Of a DNA stretch of 50,867 nt, positions 38,981-47,203 are shown piece after piece; within the stretch, counting starts at the first letter, position 1, and each line of letters opens with the position of its first letter. A model generated the notes under the pieces. That model worked only from the letters and a program-made list of their open reading frames with translations, did not search any database and was not told the origin of the DNA. A program made the position numbers and the translations under genes. The stretch comes from a virus, in IMG/VR virus record IMGVR_UViG_3300020465_000029, positions 1-50,867 of that record; one strand, written 5' to 3'.

Positions 38981-38981
38981 A

Positions 38982-39479
38982 CTACATCCCTCTAAACTTC
39001 CCCACCTCATCCAAAGCACTTTGCAACACTTGCAATTTCCCAGTGCGAGATTTCCCAGTAGACTTAGACCAACCAGATAAACTCTGGTTATAAATTATTA
39101 TCCCCTCTAAAAGACTAGATGAAACTCTTCCACAATTCTTTTTAATATGTTCTAAGACTTTATTAAGCATTACTCTTGACTGGGCAGAACGTTCATTCTG
39201 ACCCGTAGAGCTACCTTTTCCCATAGGCACTGGATTAGACAAAAAAGATTGAACCGTTAATTTAATGTTGGAACGTATGGCGAGAGAGTGCAACCACTCA
39301 GCAGACTGATGTTGGTCTTGAGTAATCTTTTCTTGAAAATAATACAGATCATAAACACTTGTGTCAGCAAAACGAATGGTTGACCTAATGCCATTACCTA
39401 TGTAATTGACTTCAACTGGTCTGTTTTTAATAGTGTTTATTTTAATTTTTTGCTTATGTTTTGAAATTTTCTTTTTCAT
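38982..39479 (-). CDS. Replication-operon protein, DUF6456-like, 165 aa
   Basis: I take MKKKISKHKQKIKINTIKNR as the start because AAGG lies before it and it overlaps the helicase end by 26 bases; a longer frame opens at 39542. The C terminus (SRVMLNKVLEHIKKNCGRVS, then LLEGIIIYNQSLSGWSKSTG and LQVLQSALDEVGKF) resembles DUF6456, a family of alphaproteobacterial proteins (tentative). Basic N terminus, so DNA binding is likely. Confidence 0.55.
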   Translation of the reverse strand: MKKKISKHKQKIKINTIKNRPVEVNYIGNGIRSTIRFADTSVYDLYYFQEKITQDQHQSAEWLHSLAIRSNIKLTVQSFLSNPVPMGKGSSTGQNERSAQSRVMLNKVLEHIKKNCGRVSSSLLEGIIIYNQSLSGWSKSTGKSRTGKLQVLQSALDEVGKFRGM

Positions 39480-41055
39480 AATACCTTGCCGTTGATTTAT
39501 TAAACCCAAACATAACTTGTCCAGTCGTTCCAAGTATATCATGGTATCTGCTTTTCAATACTCTTACAATACTGTCATCGCCTATTCTATGAACAACCAA
39601 GCCAACATCACATTTATTATACCAGTGACGGCTATCTTCAATGTTATATAAATTAGGTATTGGTAAAGTTCCATCAGCCTTCTCTCCAAGCTTTGTTGGA
39701 TGGGCAACAACCATGACATGCACACTGTACCTACTGGCAAAACGTTTTAATTTTTTAATACTATCCCCAATATAGTCTGTTGAAGATTGTCTAAAATCCC
39801 TTGAATGATCTATCTCGTTGTAAGGGTCTATGACAATAATATCTACATCGTGCTGAATTACACACACAGACATTTTTTCTAATAGCCAATCCAAGTCAGC
39901 ACTCTCATCATCTTCTTTTACTATAAAAACAAACTTACTGTTTATATACTTAGACACAAGAAAACTGGTCGAGTGGCTACGGCCCCCGGCAGCTAAGTCA
40001 GATTTATCGTCTTGACTGGTCAAAAGCGAAGACAACCCGGCAGGACCTGTTGCTGAAAGCCACCTCTCTAAATTTCTCTTATGATCTATCTGAGGTGGTT
40101 GTTCAAAACTTGCAAAGGCTATCTTTAGATTATGCTTTAAACTAAGGCGACAGATAGCATCATTAACAAAAGTTGATTTACCATGTGATGGTATTCCAGT
40201 TACAACAGAAAAGTCACCAAGCCTTATACCAAGATGATCATCAAGCTTACCCATGCCAGTCCTAAAAACCTCTGGCTCTGGAAGTGGTGGCAATTGATCA
40301 AGAGTATAAACCCCAGACACTGCCCACCATTTTGCATTACCAATTACACCATGTATTGCTTTTTCTCCCCACTCCTTGACGCTGTCATTTATGTCTTTGC
40401 ACCTTTCTGACTGGTCAATAGCGGAATCTTCCAGCAATTCCTGACGCACTGACCTCTTGAGAGGATATTCAACCCATTTACATCTAGGCTTACCTAGTCT
40501 CAAGGCAAGGTCTTTAGCTAAAACTCTTCCTGCTCTATCGCCATCAGTGGCGATGATTATTTCCTTAACGTTCCTTAAAAGATCAATTGAATTGTTTAAA
40601 TATTCAAAAGCCGTGTCACTCCTCTCGTCATCCAGTGGTATTGATTTCAGATTAGCACCGTTTGGAACTGATACACATTTTGGGTAATGTGGCAGAATTG
40701 TTAAACAATCTAATTCGCCTTCAGTAATGATAAGTGGAAAGTCGGATAGCGATGGATCGCTCAAACAATCAACGTTAAAAAAATGCTTTCCCCTATCCTC
40801 TTCGCTCCCTGACCAGAAGCATGGGTTTTTACTATTGACTGGTCTAACTTTATAACTGTGCGTTTTTCCCTGAATTTTATAGGGCAAGGCTAATAGTTCA
40901 GAGCCACCAGTTCCTTTTATTAACCCCACTCCGAACTTTACTGCCACCTCTGACGATATGGCTCTTTCCTCTAGTTGGCGACAGATTGTTTCTGTCAAAC
41001 CCCCCACTCGGTTTTTTGAATTTTGTTTCGCATTTTGCTGACCAACATTGGGCAT
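39454..41055 (-). CDS. T7 gp4-like primase-helicase (TOPRIM and DnaB-type helicase), 533 aa
   Basis: TOPRIM primase motifs are TEGELD (residues 111-116) and TDGDRAG (170-176). The helicase has Walker A GIPSHGKST (287-295) and a Walker B-like IIVIDPYNEIDH (near 410). The early segment GGLTETICRQLEERAISSEV (residues 18-37) is the linker found after the zinc domain in this family. The zinc domain itself is missing here and lies in another frame of the overlapping ORF 40898-41209. Together they would form replicative primase and helicase. Carries two TGACTGGTCA sites (40013, 40408). Confidence 0.88.
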   Translation of the reverse strand: MPNVGQQNAKQNSKNRVGGLTETICRQLEERAISSEVAVKFGVGLIKGTGGSELLALPYKIQGKTHSYKVRPVNSKNPCFWSGSEEDRGKHFFNVDCLSDPSLSDFPLIITEGELDCLTILPHYPKCVSVPNGANLKSIPLDDERSDTAFEYLNNSIDLLRNVKEIIIATDGDRAGRVLAKDLALRLGKPRCKWVEYPLKRSVRQELLEDSAIDQSERCKDINDSVKEWGEKAIHGVIGNAKWWAVSGVYTLDQLPPLPEPEVFRTGMGKLDDHLGIRLGDFSVVTGIPSHGKSTFVNDAICRLSLKHNLKIAFASFEQPPQIDHKRNLERWLSATGPAGLSSLLTSQDDKSDLAAGGRSHSTSFLVSKYINSKFVFIVKEDDESADLDWLLEKMSVCVIQHDVDIIVIDPYNEIDHSRDFRQSSTDYIGDSIKKLKRFASRYSVHVMVVAHPTKLGEKADGTLPIPNLYNIEDSRHWYNKCDVGLVVHRIGDDSIVRVLKSRYHDILGTTGQVMFGFNKSTARYYEKENFKT

Positions 41056-41209
41056 AAATTCCTCCCTTTTCGTTTATTATGACTGATAAATTACCCCCAC
41101 AAACTGGACACAAAGTTTTATGCCATTGTTCATAACCGTTAAATCGTTTAATCTTTATGCGATTATGGTCTAGCCAATTCCTCTGTTCATTTTTCAAAAT
41201 GCAGTCCAC
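40898..41209 (-). CDS. Primase zinc-binding domain protein in a separate frame, 103 aa
   Basis: CPVC (Cys 34 and 37) and CWSAKC (Cys 55 and 60) form a zinc ribbon like the N-terminal primer-template-recognition domain of T7 gp4 primases. Preceded by ERNWLDHNRIKIK-type residues. After residue 62 the frame continues to KRNWWL without conserved pattern, while the conserved primase linker is in the +1 frame from 41055. The overlap holds AAAAAA and GGGGGG runs, so fusion by programmed frameshift or a sequencing indel is possible. Confidence 0.78.
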   Translation of the reverse strand: MDCILKNEQRNWLDHNRIKIKRFNGYEQWHKTLCPVCGGNLSVIINEKGGIYAQCWSAKCETKFKKPSGGFDRNNLSPTRGKSHIVRGGSKVRSGVNKRNWWL

Positions 41210-41889
41210 CCCTCAACGTTGTCTTGCGTTTCTTCCTCTAAATAATCTTTATACTTTCCATTGGCAAAAGTGCTTGCCATTTTAACAAAGCTAGTGCCTA
41301 CACGACCAACACTGCTCATCTCTTTATTATAATTTTCAACGGCAAAAAAGAAGTCATCAAATGTAATTTCACCCTTTTTAACCTTGCTTAAAATTTTATT
41401 GTAAGCAGAAGTAATTTCTAAATTACCGTCTCTTTTAGGATATTTTTGTTTCATAATAGTAGAAAATTCACCCTTATCTATGAGTATTATTTCCTTTCTT
41501 TTCTTACCTTCTTTCTTTTGTTGCCCTTCATCTGCCTTTACTGTGCCATTGACTTGCCCAGAAAACTGGTAACTATCGTAATTTATTACAAAAATCTGTG
41601 TCTTTCCCAAACCAGTTTCTGTCCTAATCATTTCGTCTTTTACAAGTCTTTTTAAGAACGTTCTTACTTGCTTTTCGCTCCATTTCCATTCCTTGGCGAG
41701 ATATCGTACACTGGTTACTAATGAAGTTCTAACAACTACAGTTGTCTGACCAAGAACGTCTTGCCTTGTATCTTTAAAGCAAGCATTCTCAATAATCCAA
41801 ACCCATGCACTCCTTCTGTCGTATGGCGACAAAGGGTTTAATGCAGGGTTGTCCATCCAACCTCTATTAAGTAGATAAAAGTTTTTCAA
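41194..41889 (-). CDS. Replication initiator-like winged-helix protein, 231 aa
   Basis: The N-terminal part matches phage replication-initiator (O-like) winged helix: FYLLNRGWMDNPALNPLSPY, then RRSAWVWIIENACF, RTSLVTSVRYLAKEWKWSEK and QVRTFLKRLVKDEMI. A Lys-rich linker (about residues 122-136) joins a C-terminal helical domain. It probably recruits the helicase-primase whose gene follows immediately. Located first after the RNR operon, 60 bases downstream of the RNR stop. Confidence 0.78.
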   Translation of the reverse strand: MKNFYLLNRGWMDNPALNPLSPYDRRSAWVWIIENACFKDTRQDVLGQTTVVVRTSLVTSVRYLAKEWKWSEKQVRTFLKRLVKDEMIRTETGLGKTQIFVINYDSYQFSGQVNGTVKADEGQQKKEGKKRKEIILIDKGEFSTIMKQKYPKRDGNLEITSAYNKILSKVKKGEITFDDFFFAVENYNKEMSSVGRVGTSFVKMASTFANGKYKDYLEEETQDNVEGWTAF

Positions 41890-41949
41890 TCGACTCTCCT
41901 AATTATTTATACAATTAAATAAATAAAATAGAAGAGTCAATAAATTATT

Positions 41950-43647
41950 TTATAAGTCGCAACTTTTAGTTCCAGTTTCTGGGTCAATGTAGCAAGCTTC
42001 ACTTTTTTCTTCTTCTGGTTTTACAAGTATACCGAACCGTTTACCAGATGCCCTAAATGTAGTTAATCCTTTTGCTCCACCCTTCCATGCAACGTAGTAA
42101 AGGTCTTTAAATTCATCAAAAGAAACATCGTCACCTATGTTGCAAGTTTTGCTACAAGCTGAGTCAACATATTTTTGACTGGTCAAGAGTACATTAACGT
42201 GTTGTGCTGCTGTTATTTCATCCGATGTACGGCATTTATATCCCCTCGCATAAGCATAATCCTCAACTCTTTCAACTCTGTCTCCTTCAAAAGTTCGCAA
42301 AGTTCTATCATAATAATGAGAAAAGGGTGGTTCAATCCCAGACGATATATTGTCTGCTGACAAAGAAATTGTGCCAGTTGGGGCGATAGATGTTAAGTGA
42401 CTATTTCTCATACCGTTTTCTTTGATGCTTTCAATAACATGTGGCGACAGAGTTTTAACAAATTTTCCATTTAAATATTTTTCTTTGTCAAACATAGGAA
42501 AAGAACCTTTTTCCTTCGCTAATAATGAAGATGTATAATATGTCTCGTCTTTTATAATTTTTAAAACCTTACGTTGAAACTTCATAAAATCATCTGATGC
42601 ATATGGATAACCTAGCATTTCCCCTGCATTAGCAAGTCCAGTTATTCCAAGACCCATACGTCTCTTGTTCTTTGCCTCTACACATTGTTTTTCTAATGGG
42701 TAAATTGTAGCATCAACAACATTGTCCATCATTCGCACAATTTCTGGAATATCCTCTTTTAATCCTGACCAGTCAAATTCAAAGTTAAGATTGGGATCAA
42801 TGCTATGATATAAGTATTTAACAAGATTAAACGATCCTAATAGACAAGCACCGTAAGGTGGCAATGGTTGTTCACCACAAGGGTTGGTAGCTTCTATATC
42901 TTCACAGTAGTAAAGGTTATTCATTTCGTTTATTCTATCAATAAACAATACCCCCGGTTCTGCCCAATCCCAAGTGTTTCTCATGATTGTATCCCATAAT
43001 TCTTTAGGATTGACAGTTTTGTAAATTTTACCTTCAAACTCTAATGGAAAAGGCTCGTCTTTTTCTAGTGCCTTCATAAATTTATCTGTCACGGCTAAAC
43101 TTACATTAAACCCAGTTAATTGGTTTTGGTTGGTTTTCGCATTTATAAAAGCTTCTACATCTGGATGATGTATAGGAAAGACACCCATTTGCGCCCCTCT
43201 GCGATGACCGCTTGAAGAAATTGTTTGGCATATTGAATCAAATATGTTCATAAAAGAAATCGGACCGCTTGCTTTGCTTTCTAATGTTTTAATCCAATCG
43301 CCATGTGGTCTAATATGACCGAAATTGTATCCAATTCCACCACCTCTCCTCATCGTTTCTGATGCCTCTTTTGCTCTGTCCATAATTGAATCCATTGAAT
43401 CTTCAATCTTTCCAGACACAAAACAATTAAAAGCAGTCACTGCTCTTGGAGAACCTATTGCCGTCTGCACTCTGCCAGCAGGCAAAAATTTCATGTCTCT
43501 AAGTATTTCATAAATCCTAGAATAATGCATTTGAGAGTCGCTTAATGTTCTAGCTATCCTTTCAACCTTACCCTCAAACGTCTCTTCTGGCTGACGATAC
43601 TTCATTTTATCTATTTCTATTGCTATATTTGTTTTTGGTCCTGACAT
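41950..43647 (-). CDS. nrdJ: Class II (adenosylcobalamin-dependent) ribonucleotide reductase, 565 aa
   Basis: Reduces ribonucleotides to deoxyribonucleotides. The active site shows NPCGEQP (Asn 255, Cys 257, Glu 259), the redox Cys 75 and Cys 268 (spaced like the T. maritima enzyme), and AGRV/GIGYNFG phosphate-site motifs near residues 57-110. The segment PLPPYGACLLGSFNL is diagnostic of class II. The C-terminal Cys pair for re-reduction is in CYIDPETGTKSC. Strong AAGGAG ribosome-binding site. Needs B12 cofactor from the host, which is common in marine phages. No cobalamin riboswitch is seen upstream. Confidence 0.92.
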   Translation of the reverse strand: MSGPKTNIAIEIDKMKYRQPEETFEGKVERIARTLSDSQMHYSRIYEILRDMKFLPAGRVQTAIGSPRAVTAFNCFVSGKIEDSMDSIMDRAKEASETMRRGGGIGYNFGHIRPHGDWIKTLESKASGPISFMNIFDSICQTISSSGHRRGAQMGVFPIHHPDVEAFINAKTNQNQLTGFNVSLAVTDKFMKALEKDEPFPLEFEGKIYKTVNPKELWDTIMRNTWDWAEPGVLFIDRINEMNNLYYCEDIEATNPCGEQPLPPYGACLLGSFNLVKYLYHSIDPNLNFEFDWSGLKEDIPEIVRMMDNVVDATIYPLEKQCVEAKNKRRMGLGITGLANAGEMLGYPYASDDFMKFQRKVLKIIKDETYYTSSLLAKEKGSFPMFDKEKYLNGKFVKTLSPHVIESIKENGMRNSHLTSIAPTGTISLSADNISSGIEPPFSHYYDRTLRTFEGDRVERVEDYAYARGYKCRTSDEITAAQHVNVLLTSQKYVDSACSKTCNIGDDVSFDEFKDLYYVAWKGGAKGLTTFRASGKRFGILVKPEEEKSEACYIDPETGTKSCDL

Positions 43648-43967
43648 GTTTTATCTCCTTTACGTTCTTTTCTGCGAAACCAATCTCTCCACTCTATTAA
43701 TGCCCTCTTAGCTTTAGAGTCACCTCTTGCAACTCGCATTGCAAATTTTCTAATTAATCTTGAATCAAGGTTTGCCAATGCACAAACATCTTCAAAATCA
43801 GAATCATCATCACGAAACCACTGACGAGCTTCCTCAGTAATTTGACGATGTTTCCAGTCGGGCCAACTAGGATTGACAGTCCTTGACAAGTTGCCACAAT
43901 CAAGCAAAGCTTGAAGTATGACAGACTGCCATAATCTTATATCATTTTCGTTGCAACTTCCACTCAT
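43623..43967 (-). CDS. Conserved alphaproteobacterial-phage protein, 114 aa
   Basis: Contains LWQSVILQALLDCGN, ITEEARQWFRDDDSDFEDVC and ALANLDSRLIRKFAMRVARG. This pattern (LW..VI.QAL, ..A..W, DF..VC.LA.LD) recurs in alphaproteobacterial phages and prophages without a known function. It may be a small DNA-binding helical protein. Overlaps RNR by 25 bases and the VRR-NUC gene by 26. Confidence 0.7.
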   Translation of the reverse strand: MSGSCNENDIRLWQSVILQALLDCGNLSRTVNPSWPDWKHRQITEEARQWFRDDDSDFEDVCALANLDSRLIRKFAMRVARGDSKAKRALIEWRDWFRRKERKGDKTCQDQKQI

Positions 43968-44304
43968 AAATTAAGTCCATTGCTTCTTTTTCACTTTTGA
44001 CAACGGCTACTTTTGCCCCCTGTGATTTTAGCTTCTCGTGTAGTTCTGACTGGGCAGGAGATAGTTTGCCTACAGGTGTTTTTACTTCAATACCATAGTA
44101 TTTTCCTTTGTGTAACAGTTGTAAGTCGGGCCAACCTGCAACAAGACCCATTCGTTTTAATCTTGCCCCACGAATTTTACCACCACCACCTGACGGAAAG
44201 CACGTTATTAATACGTCTTTTGAAAGTATTAAGTTTATAGCTTGAAAAATAGATGTCTGCAAAACAGACTCAGTATCTTTTCGTTTTGTTCTTGATTTGT
44301 TCAT
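43942..44304 (-). CDS. VRR-NUC family nuclease, 120 aa
   Basis: The pattern GGGGKIRGARLKRMGLVAGW (about residues 40-59), PDLQLL, then YYGIEVKTPVGKLSPAQSEL, with PD and E-V-K catalytic residues, is the VRR-NUC fold (Holliday-junction-resolvase-like endonuclease). Likely resolves or repairs branched replication DNA. I take the ATG of MNKSRTKRK; a GTG five codons upstream (44319) is also possible. No clear Shine-Dalgarno for either. Confidence 0.84.
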   Translation of the reverse strand: MNKSRTKRKDTESVLQTSIFQAINLILSKDVLITCFPSGGGGKIRGARLKRMGLVAGWPDLQLLHKGKYYGIEVKTPVGKLSPAQSELHEKLKSQGAKVAVVKSEKEAMDLIYEWKLQRK

Positions 44305-44346
44305 ATTGTGTCGTAACACAACTTTAACAAAATTAAAATACCGATT

Positions 44347-44380
44347 AAAAAAACCCCAGTCAAAGGAGCTAACTGGGGTT
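44347..44380 (-). terminator. Intrinsic terminator between the divergent replication and recombination operons
   Basis: On the minus strand AACCCCAGT/ACTGGGGTT (9-bp stem, 44352-44380, 11-base loop) is followed by seven T bases (44347-44353). It lies above the leftward RNR operon, so it could block leftward read-through from the lysis operon or act as an attenuator in the leader. Confidence 0.7.
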
Positions 44381-44398
44381 AATTCAATTTAATATCTT

Positions 44399-44417
44399 GG
44401 GAGGAAATTAAATGTAA
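44399..44417 (+). promoter_or_regulatory. Perfect ribosome-binding site followed by ATG-TAA start-stop
   Basis: GGGAGG, seven bases, then ATG directly followed by TAA (44412-44417). The exonuclease start 45 bases downstream has no ribosome-binding site. A minimal start-stop ORF can hold or hand over ribosomes; inferred from layout. Confidence 0.42.
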
Positions 44418-44461
44418 TTAAAGAATATATAAATAAAAAAACTTGTCAATAATTTTTTTAA

Positions 44462-45412
44462 ATGTTACTTTTCAACATGGGTTTAAAAGGACTGGAAAAT
44501 TTTTCTATACCAATTCAGAACGCCTTGACTAATGATAGTTATGATGGTGGTTCTATGACGGATATATCTGTAACAGGACTAATTGACTCTGCTAGAATAA
44601 AACAACTTAGACAACTGCATTATACTTCTATAGAAGAAGATGCAAGCAGAAGAATTAATGCACTGATAGGAACTGCATTTCATAATTTAGCTGAAGAACA
44701 TTCACCTGATGATTGGATTACAGAAGAAAGATTTTATGCTGAAGTAAACGGAAAAATTATTTCTGGTCAAATAGATGCAGTTATACCAATCCCTTTAAAA
44801 CAAGCCAAAAAAATTAACCCAAACGTGGGCGAAAAACCAGTAATGATTAGAGACTACAAAGTTATTACTGCCTTTAAGGCTCAGTCTGGTATGAAAGATT
44901 ATGAAAGACAGGGCAACCTGTATTCATATTTATTACAGAGCAACGGCTTTTCTCCTATATCATTTGTTATTGAAGCTTATATAAAAGACTGGAAAGAGTC
45001 TTTTGCTTTAAGAGATGAGAATTATCCCCAGTTACCAATACAGGATTACGAATATGCACTTTGGTCTTTTGACCAGTCAGAGGAATACATTAAGAAGCGA
45101 CTTGAGCTTCACTTTCCAGAAGACGAGTTTTACATACCTAAATGTTCAGATGAAGAAATGTGGTCTACTGATGCTAAATGGGAGGCAAAAAAGAAAGGTC
45201 ATACAAAAGCGACAAAGTTGTTTAACAGTGAAAGGGAAGCATTAAATTGGATTGCTGATCAAGATCACAGAACAACCAGAGGAACAACATTTGAAGATTG
45301 GGATATTAAACAAAGACCAGTTGAAAGAAGAAGATGCGAAGGAAACTGGTGCAATGTGGCAGAACATTGCGATCAATTTGCACAATATAAGGAGTCATTA
45401 AATGGAAATTGA
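44462..45412 (+). CDS. PD-(D/E)XK exonuclease (Cas4/RecB-like), 316 aa
   Basis: The nuclease core is GQIDAVIP (Asp near residue 104) followed by MIRDYKVITAF (the D.K pair, about residues 129-139), a helix KDYERQGNLYSYLL, and a C-terminal Cys cluster RRCEGNWCNVAEHC, similar to the iron-sulfur or zinc site of Cas4/AddB-like nucleases but with only three Cys. Followed by an ERF annealing protein and SSB, so it is the 5'-3' exonuclease of a phage recombination set. Start uncertain; Met 7 is another option. No Shine-Dalgarno. Confidence 0.83.
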   Translation: MLLFNMGLKGLENFSIPIQNALTNDSYDGGSMTDISVTGLIDSARIKQLRQLHYTSIEEDASRRINALIGTAFHNLAEEHSPDDWITEERFYAEVNGKIISGQIDAVIPIPLKQAKKINPNVGEKPVMIRDYKVITAFKAQSGMKDYERQGNLYSYLLQSNGFSPISFVIEAYIKDWKESFALRDENYPQLPIQDYEYALWSFDQSEEYIKKRLELHFPEDEFYIPKCSDEEMWSTDAKWEAKKKGHTKATKLFNSEREALNWIADQDHRTTRGTTFEDWDIKQRPVERRRCEGNWCNVAEHCDQFAQYKESLNGN

Positions 45413-46007
45413 AAGTCATAACATAATGTTTTCGACAACAGAACTAGACAAATTACTTGGTGCTTTAGCAAAGGCACAGGGTGAATTTGATATACCAAAA
45501 AAATCTCATGATGGGTATCACGGAAAATATGCCAACCTTCAAGATTTAAAAAATGCAACACAAAAGCAGTTAGCCAGCAACGGATTGTCAATCACACAGT
45601 CTCATGACCAGTCAACAATAAAATCTATGCTGGGTCACGCTTCAGGACAACACATTGTCTACATAACCAAGTATAAGGACAACCCTTCAGATAAGTTTAA
45701 ACAAGCATCAGCATGGACTTTTATGAGAAGATATGCAATCATGGCTATACTCAATGTGTCTGGAGATGAAGACCCAGAAAGTTATGGCGAAGTATCGTTT
45801 ACTCCAGATGACGGACTAAGTGAAGCATCACAAGCTATTTTAGATGGTGGTTTAAAAACTAAAAAAGTTGAAGAATTTAATCAATACTACGGTGCAAATC
45901 AATTTAAACTTAAAAGACTTGAAAAAGATGACAATGAAGAATATAAGTTTATTGAAAAGCATTTTAAAATACACAAAGATTCATTGAAAGGAAAGAAAAA
46001 CAAATGA
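45402..46007 (+). CDS. erf: ERF-family single-strand annealing protein, 201 aa
   Basis: The pattern LDKLLGALAKAQGEFDIPKK, YHGKYANLQDLKNATQKQLA and GLSITQSH, then MLGHASGQHIVYITKYK and SAWTFMRRYAIMAILNVSGD with EDPES matches ERF recombinases, which anneal complementary single strands in phage recombination. The C-terminal region is helical and basic. It overlaps the exonuclease by 11 bases, and SSB follows with a 4-base overlap. Two-gene exonuclease-annealer pairs are a standard phage design. Confidence 0.86.
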   Translation: MEIESHNIMFSTTELDKLLGALAKAQGEFDIPKKSHDGYHGKYANLQDLKNATQKQLASNGLSITQSHDQSTIKSMLGHASGQHIVYITKYKDNPSDKFKQASAWTFMRRYAIMAILNVSGDEDPESYGEVSFTPDDGLSEASQAILDGGLKTKKVEEFNQYYGANQFKLKRLEKDDNEEYKFIEKHFKIHKDSLKGKKNK

Positions 46008-46354
46008 ACACAATATCTGTTACTGGAAACCTAGCCAAAGATTGCGAAGTTAAAAACATAGGCGAAGACAAGTTTATAGCCTTTACTGTTTGTGACAATC
46101 TTTATCAAGGAGAAGGAAAAGAAGACCATACAAATTATTTTGATGTTTTTTGGAAAGTTAAAAAAACAGAAAAACTTGTTCAGTCTTTGACAAAGGGATC
46201 ACAAGTTACCGTCAACGGTGAACTTATAATTAAGAAAGTTGAAAAAGACGGTAAGACATACTATAACGTTGGGATTAAATATCCAAAAGTTGCTTTGCCT
46301 AGCAAAAAAGAAAGCAATACTAACAACGACATGGATGATGAAATACCGTTTTAA
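46004..46354 (+). CDS. ssb: Single-stranded DNA-binding protein, 116 aa
   Basis: OB-fold pattern: MNTISVTGNLAKDCEVKNIG, FIAFTVCDN, HTNYFDVFWKVKKTEKLVQS and LTKGSQVTVNGELIIKK. The acidic C-terminal tail ends DMDDEIPF, the partner-binding tip of bacterial SSB. Protects single strands in replication and recombination. Directly coupled to the ERF gene. Confidence 0.92.
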   Translation: MNTISVTGNLAKDCEVKNIGEDKFIAFTVCDNLYQGEGKEDHTNYFDVFWKVKKTEKLVQSLTKGSQVTVNGELIIKKVEKDGKTYYNVGIKYPKVALPSKKESNTNNDMDDEIPF

Positions 46355-46362
46355 ATAGTTAT

Positions 46363-46455
46363 GGGGGGGACTTGTTTGTTTTAACTTTAAAAATGAAAGG
46401 TCTCCTTTGATTGTAGTTAAGCAAAATGTAATAAATTTTTACAAGTCTACCCCCC
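46363..46455 (+). promoter_or_regulatory. Long-range RNA stem just before the HNH gene
   Basis: GGGGGGGACTTGT (46363-46375) pairs with ACAAGTC-TA-CCCCCC (46441-46455): 7 plus 6 pairs with a two-base bulge, enclosing 65 bases. It ends 6 bases before the ATG at 46462, which has no Shine-Dalgarno, so it may control translation of the HNH gene. Confidence 0.55.
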
Positions 46456-46461
46456 ACCAAA

Positions 46462-46734
46462 ATGCTAAAGTCTGAAAAGCATTTAAAAAAAATAAGAGAA
46501 TTAAGTTGCTGTATATGTAACTTACCACCAAGATCAGACCCACATCACATAACATATGCAGAAAAACGTGGATTCGGACAAAAGGTAGGAGACAATTTTA
46601 CTGTTCCACTGTGTCGAATATGTCACACTGAATTACATAATTATCAACATGGCGAGGAATTGTTTTGGTCTTTAAAAGGAATTGACCCAATAGAATTAGC
46701 AGAGGAGTTATATAATGGTGAGGAAACTACCTAA
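46462..46734 (+). CDS. HNH nuclease-like protein (DUF968/NinG-like), 90 aa
   Basis: The motif CCICNLPPRSDPHHITYAEK, then FTVPLCRICHTELHNY is that of small HNH recombination nucleases found in phages: two CxxC pairs bind zinc and the His-His and H.E.H residues form the HNH site. A role in recombination or DNA processing fits its place after SSB. No Shine-Dalgarno before the ATG. Confidence 0.83.
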   Translation: MLKSEKHLKKIRELSCCICNLPPRSDPHHITYAEKRGFGQKVGDNFTVPLCRICHTELHNYQHGEELFWSLKGIDPIELAEELYNGEETT

Positions 46735-47203
46735 AAGAGCATACGAGGAAGTGACAACTTTTGAAGCAATGGTTGTGGCTTACAGAATGGAAGAGAAAGA
46801 CGGTGGTATGATTAGGCTTACGTTGTATGTTGACGACATTGGCAAGGGTGATTGGATTATGAATTGCTACCCTCAAACACCAGTAGCCATAGGGCTAAAG
46901 GCGTTGGACTACGATAATCCTGACCAGTCAAAAGTAAGTACAGCAGGAGAAAAAGCTGTCAAAAGAGCAGGAATGCTTTGCAGAAACAAGAAGTTCCAAA
47001 AATTTATGGAAGACTTGACAAAAAAATCTAACGAATATAGTAATTATGCATGGGGATTAGGACAAGACGAAAAAGAATGCATTAAAGCTTTATACGATGT
47101 GTTAGACATTAACTCTAGAAAAGAGTTGTCTAGTAATCACAAAAAGAGAGATAATTTTGATTCGCTTGTCCAAAAATTTGAGGAATGGATTAAATGTCAT
47201 TAA
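46715..47203 (+). CDS. Conserved phage protein, 162 aa
   Basis: Beta-alpha N terminus (MVRKLPKRAYEEVTTFEAMV, then VAYRMEEKDGGMIRLTLYVD and YPQTPVAIGLKALDY), helical C terminus with KRAGMLCRNKKFQKFMEDLT. It has a GAGGAG ribosome-binding site and overlaps the next gene by 10 bases. Carries TGACCAGTCA at 46921-46930. I recognise it as a recurring phage hypothetical without a function; its partners are recombination genes. Confidence 0.65.
   Translation: MVRKLPKRAYEEVTTFEAMVVAYRMEEKDGGMIRLTLYVDDIGKGDWIMNCYPQTPVAIGLKALDYDNPDQSKVSTAGEKAVKRAGMLCRNKKFQKFMEDLTKKSNEYSNYAWGLGQDEKECIKALYDVLDINSRKELSSNHKKRDNFDSLVQKFEEWIKCH

Noticed and set aside
44305-44461. Cobalamin riboswitch before the B12-dependent RNR operon
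   Set aside because: The gap is too short and lacks a B12-box-like pattern; only a simple terminator hairpin is present.
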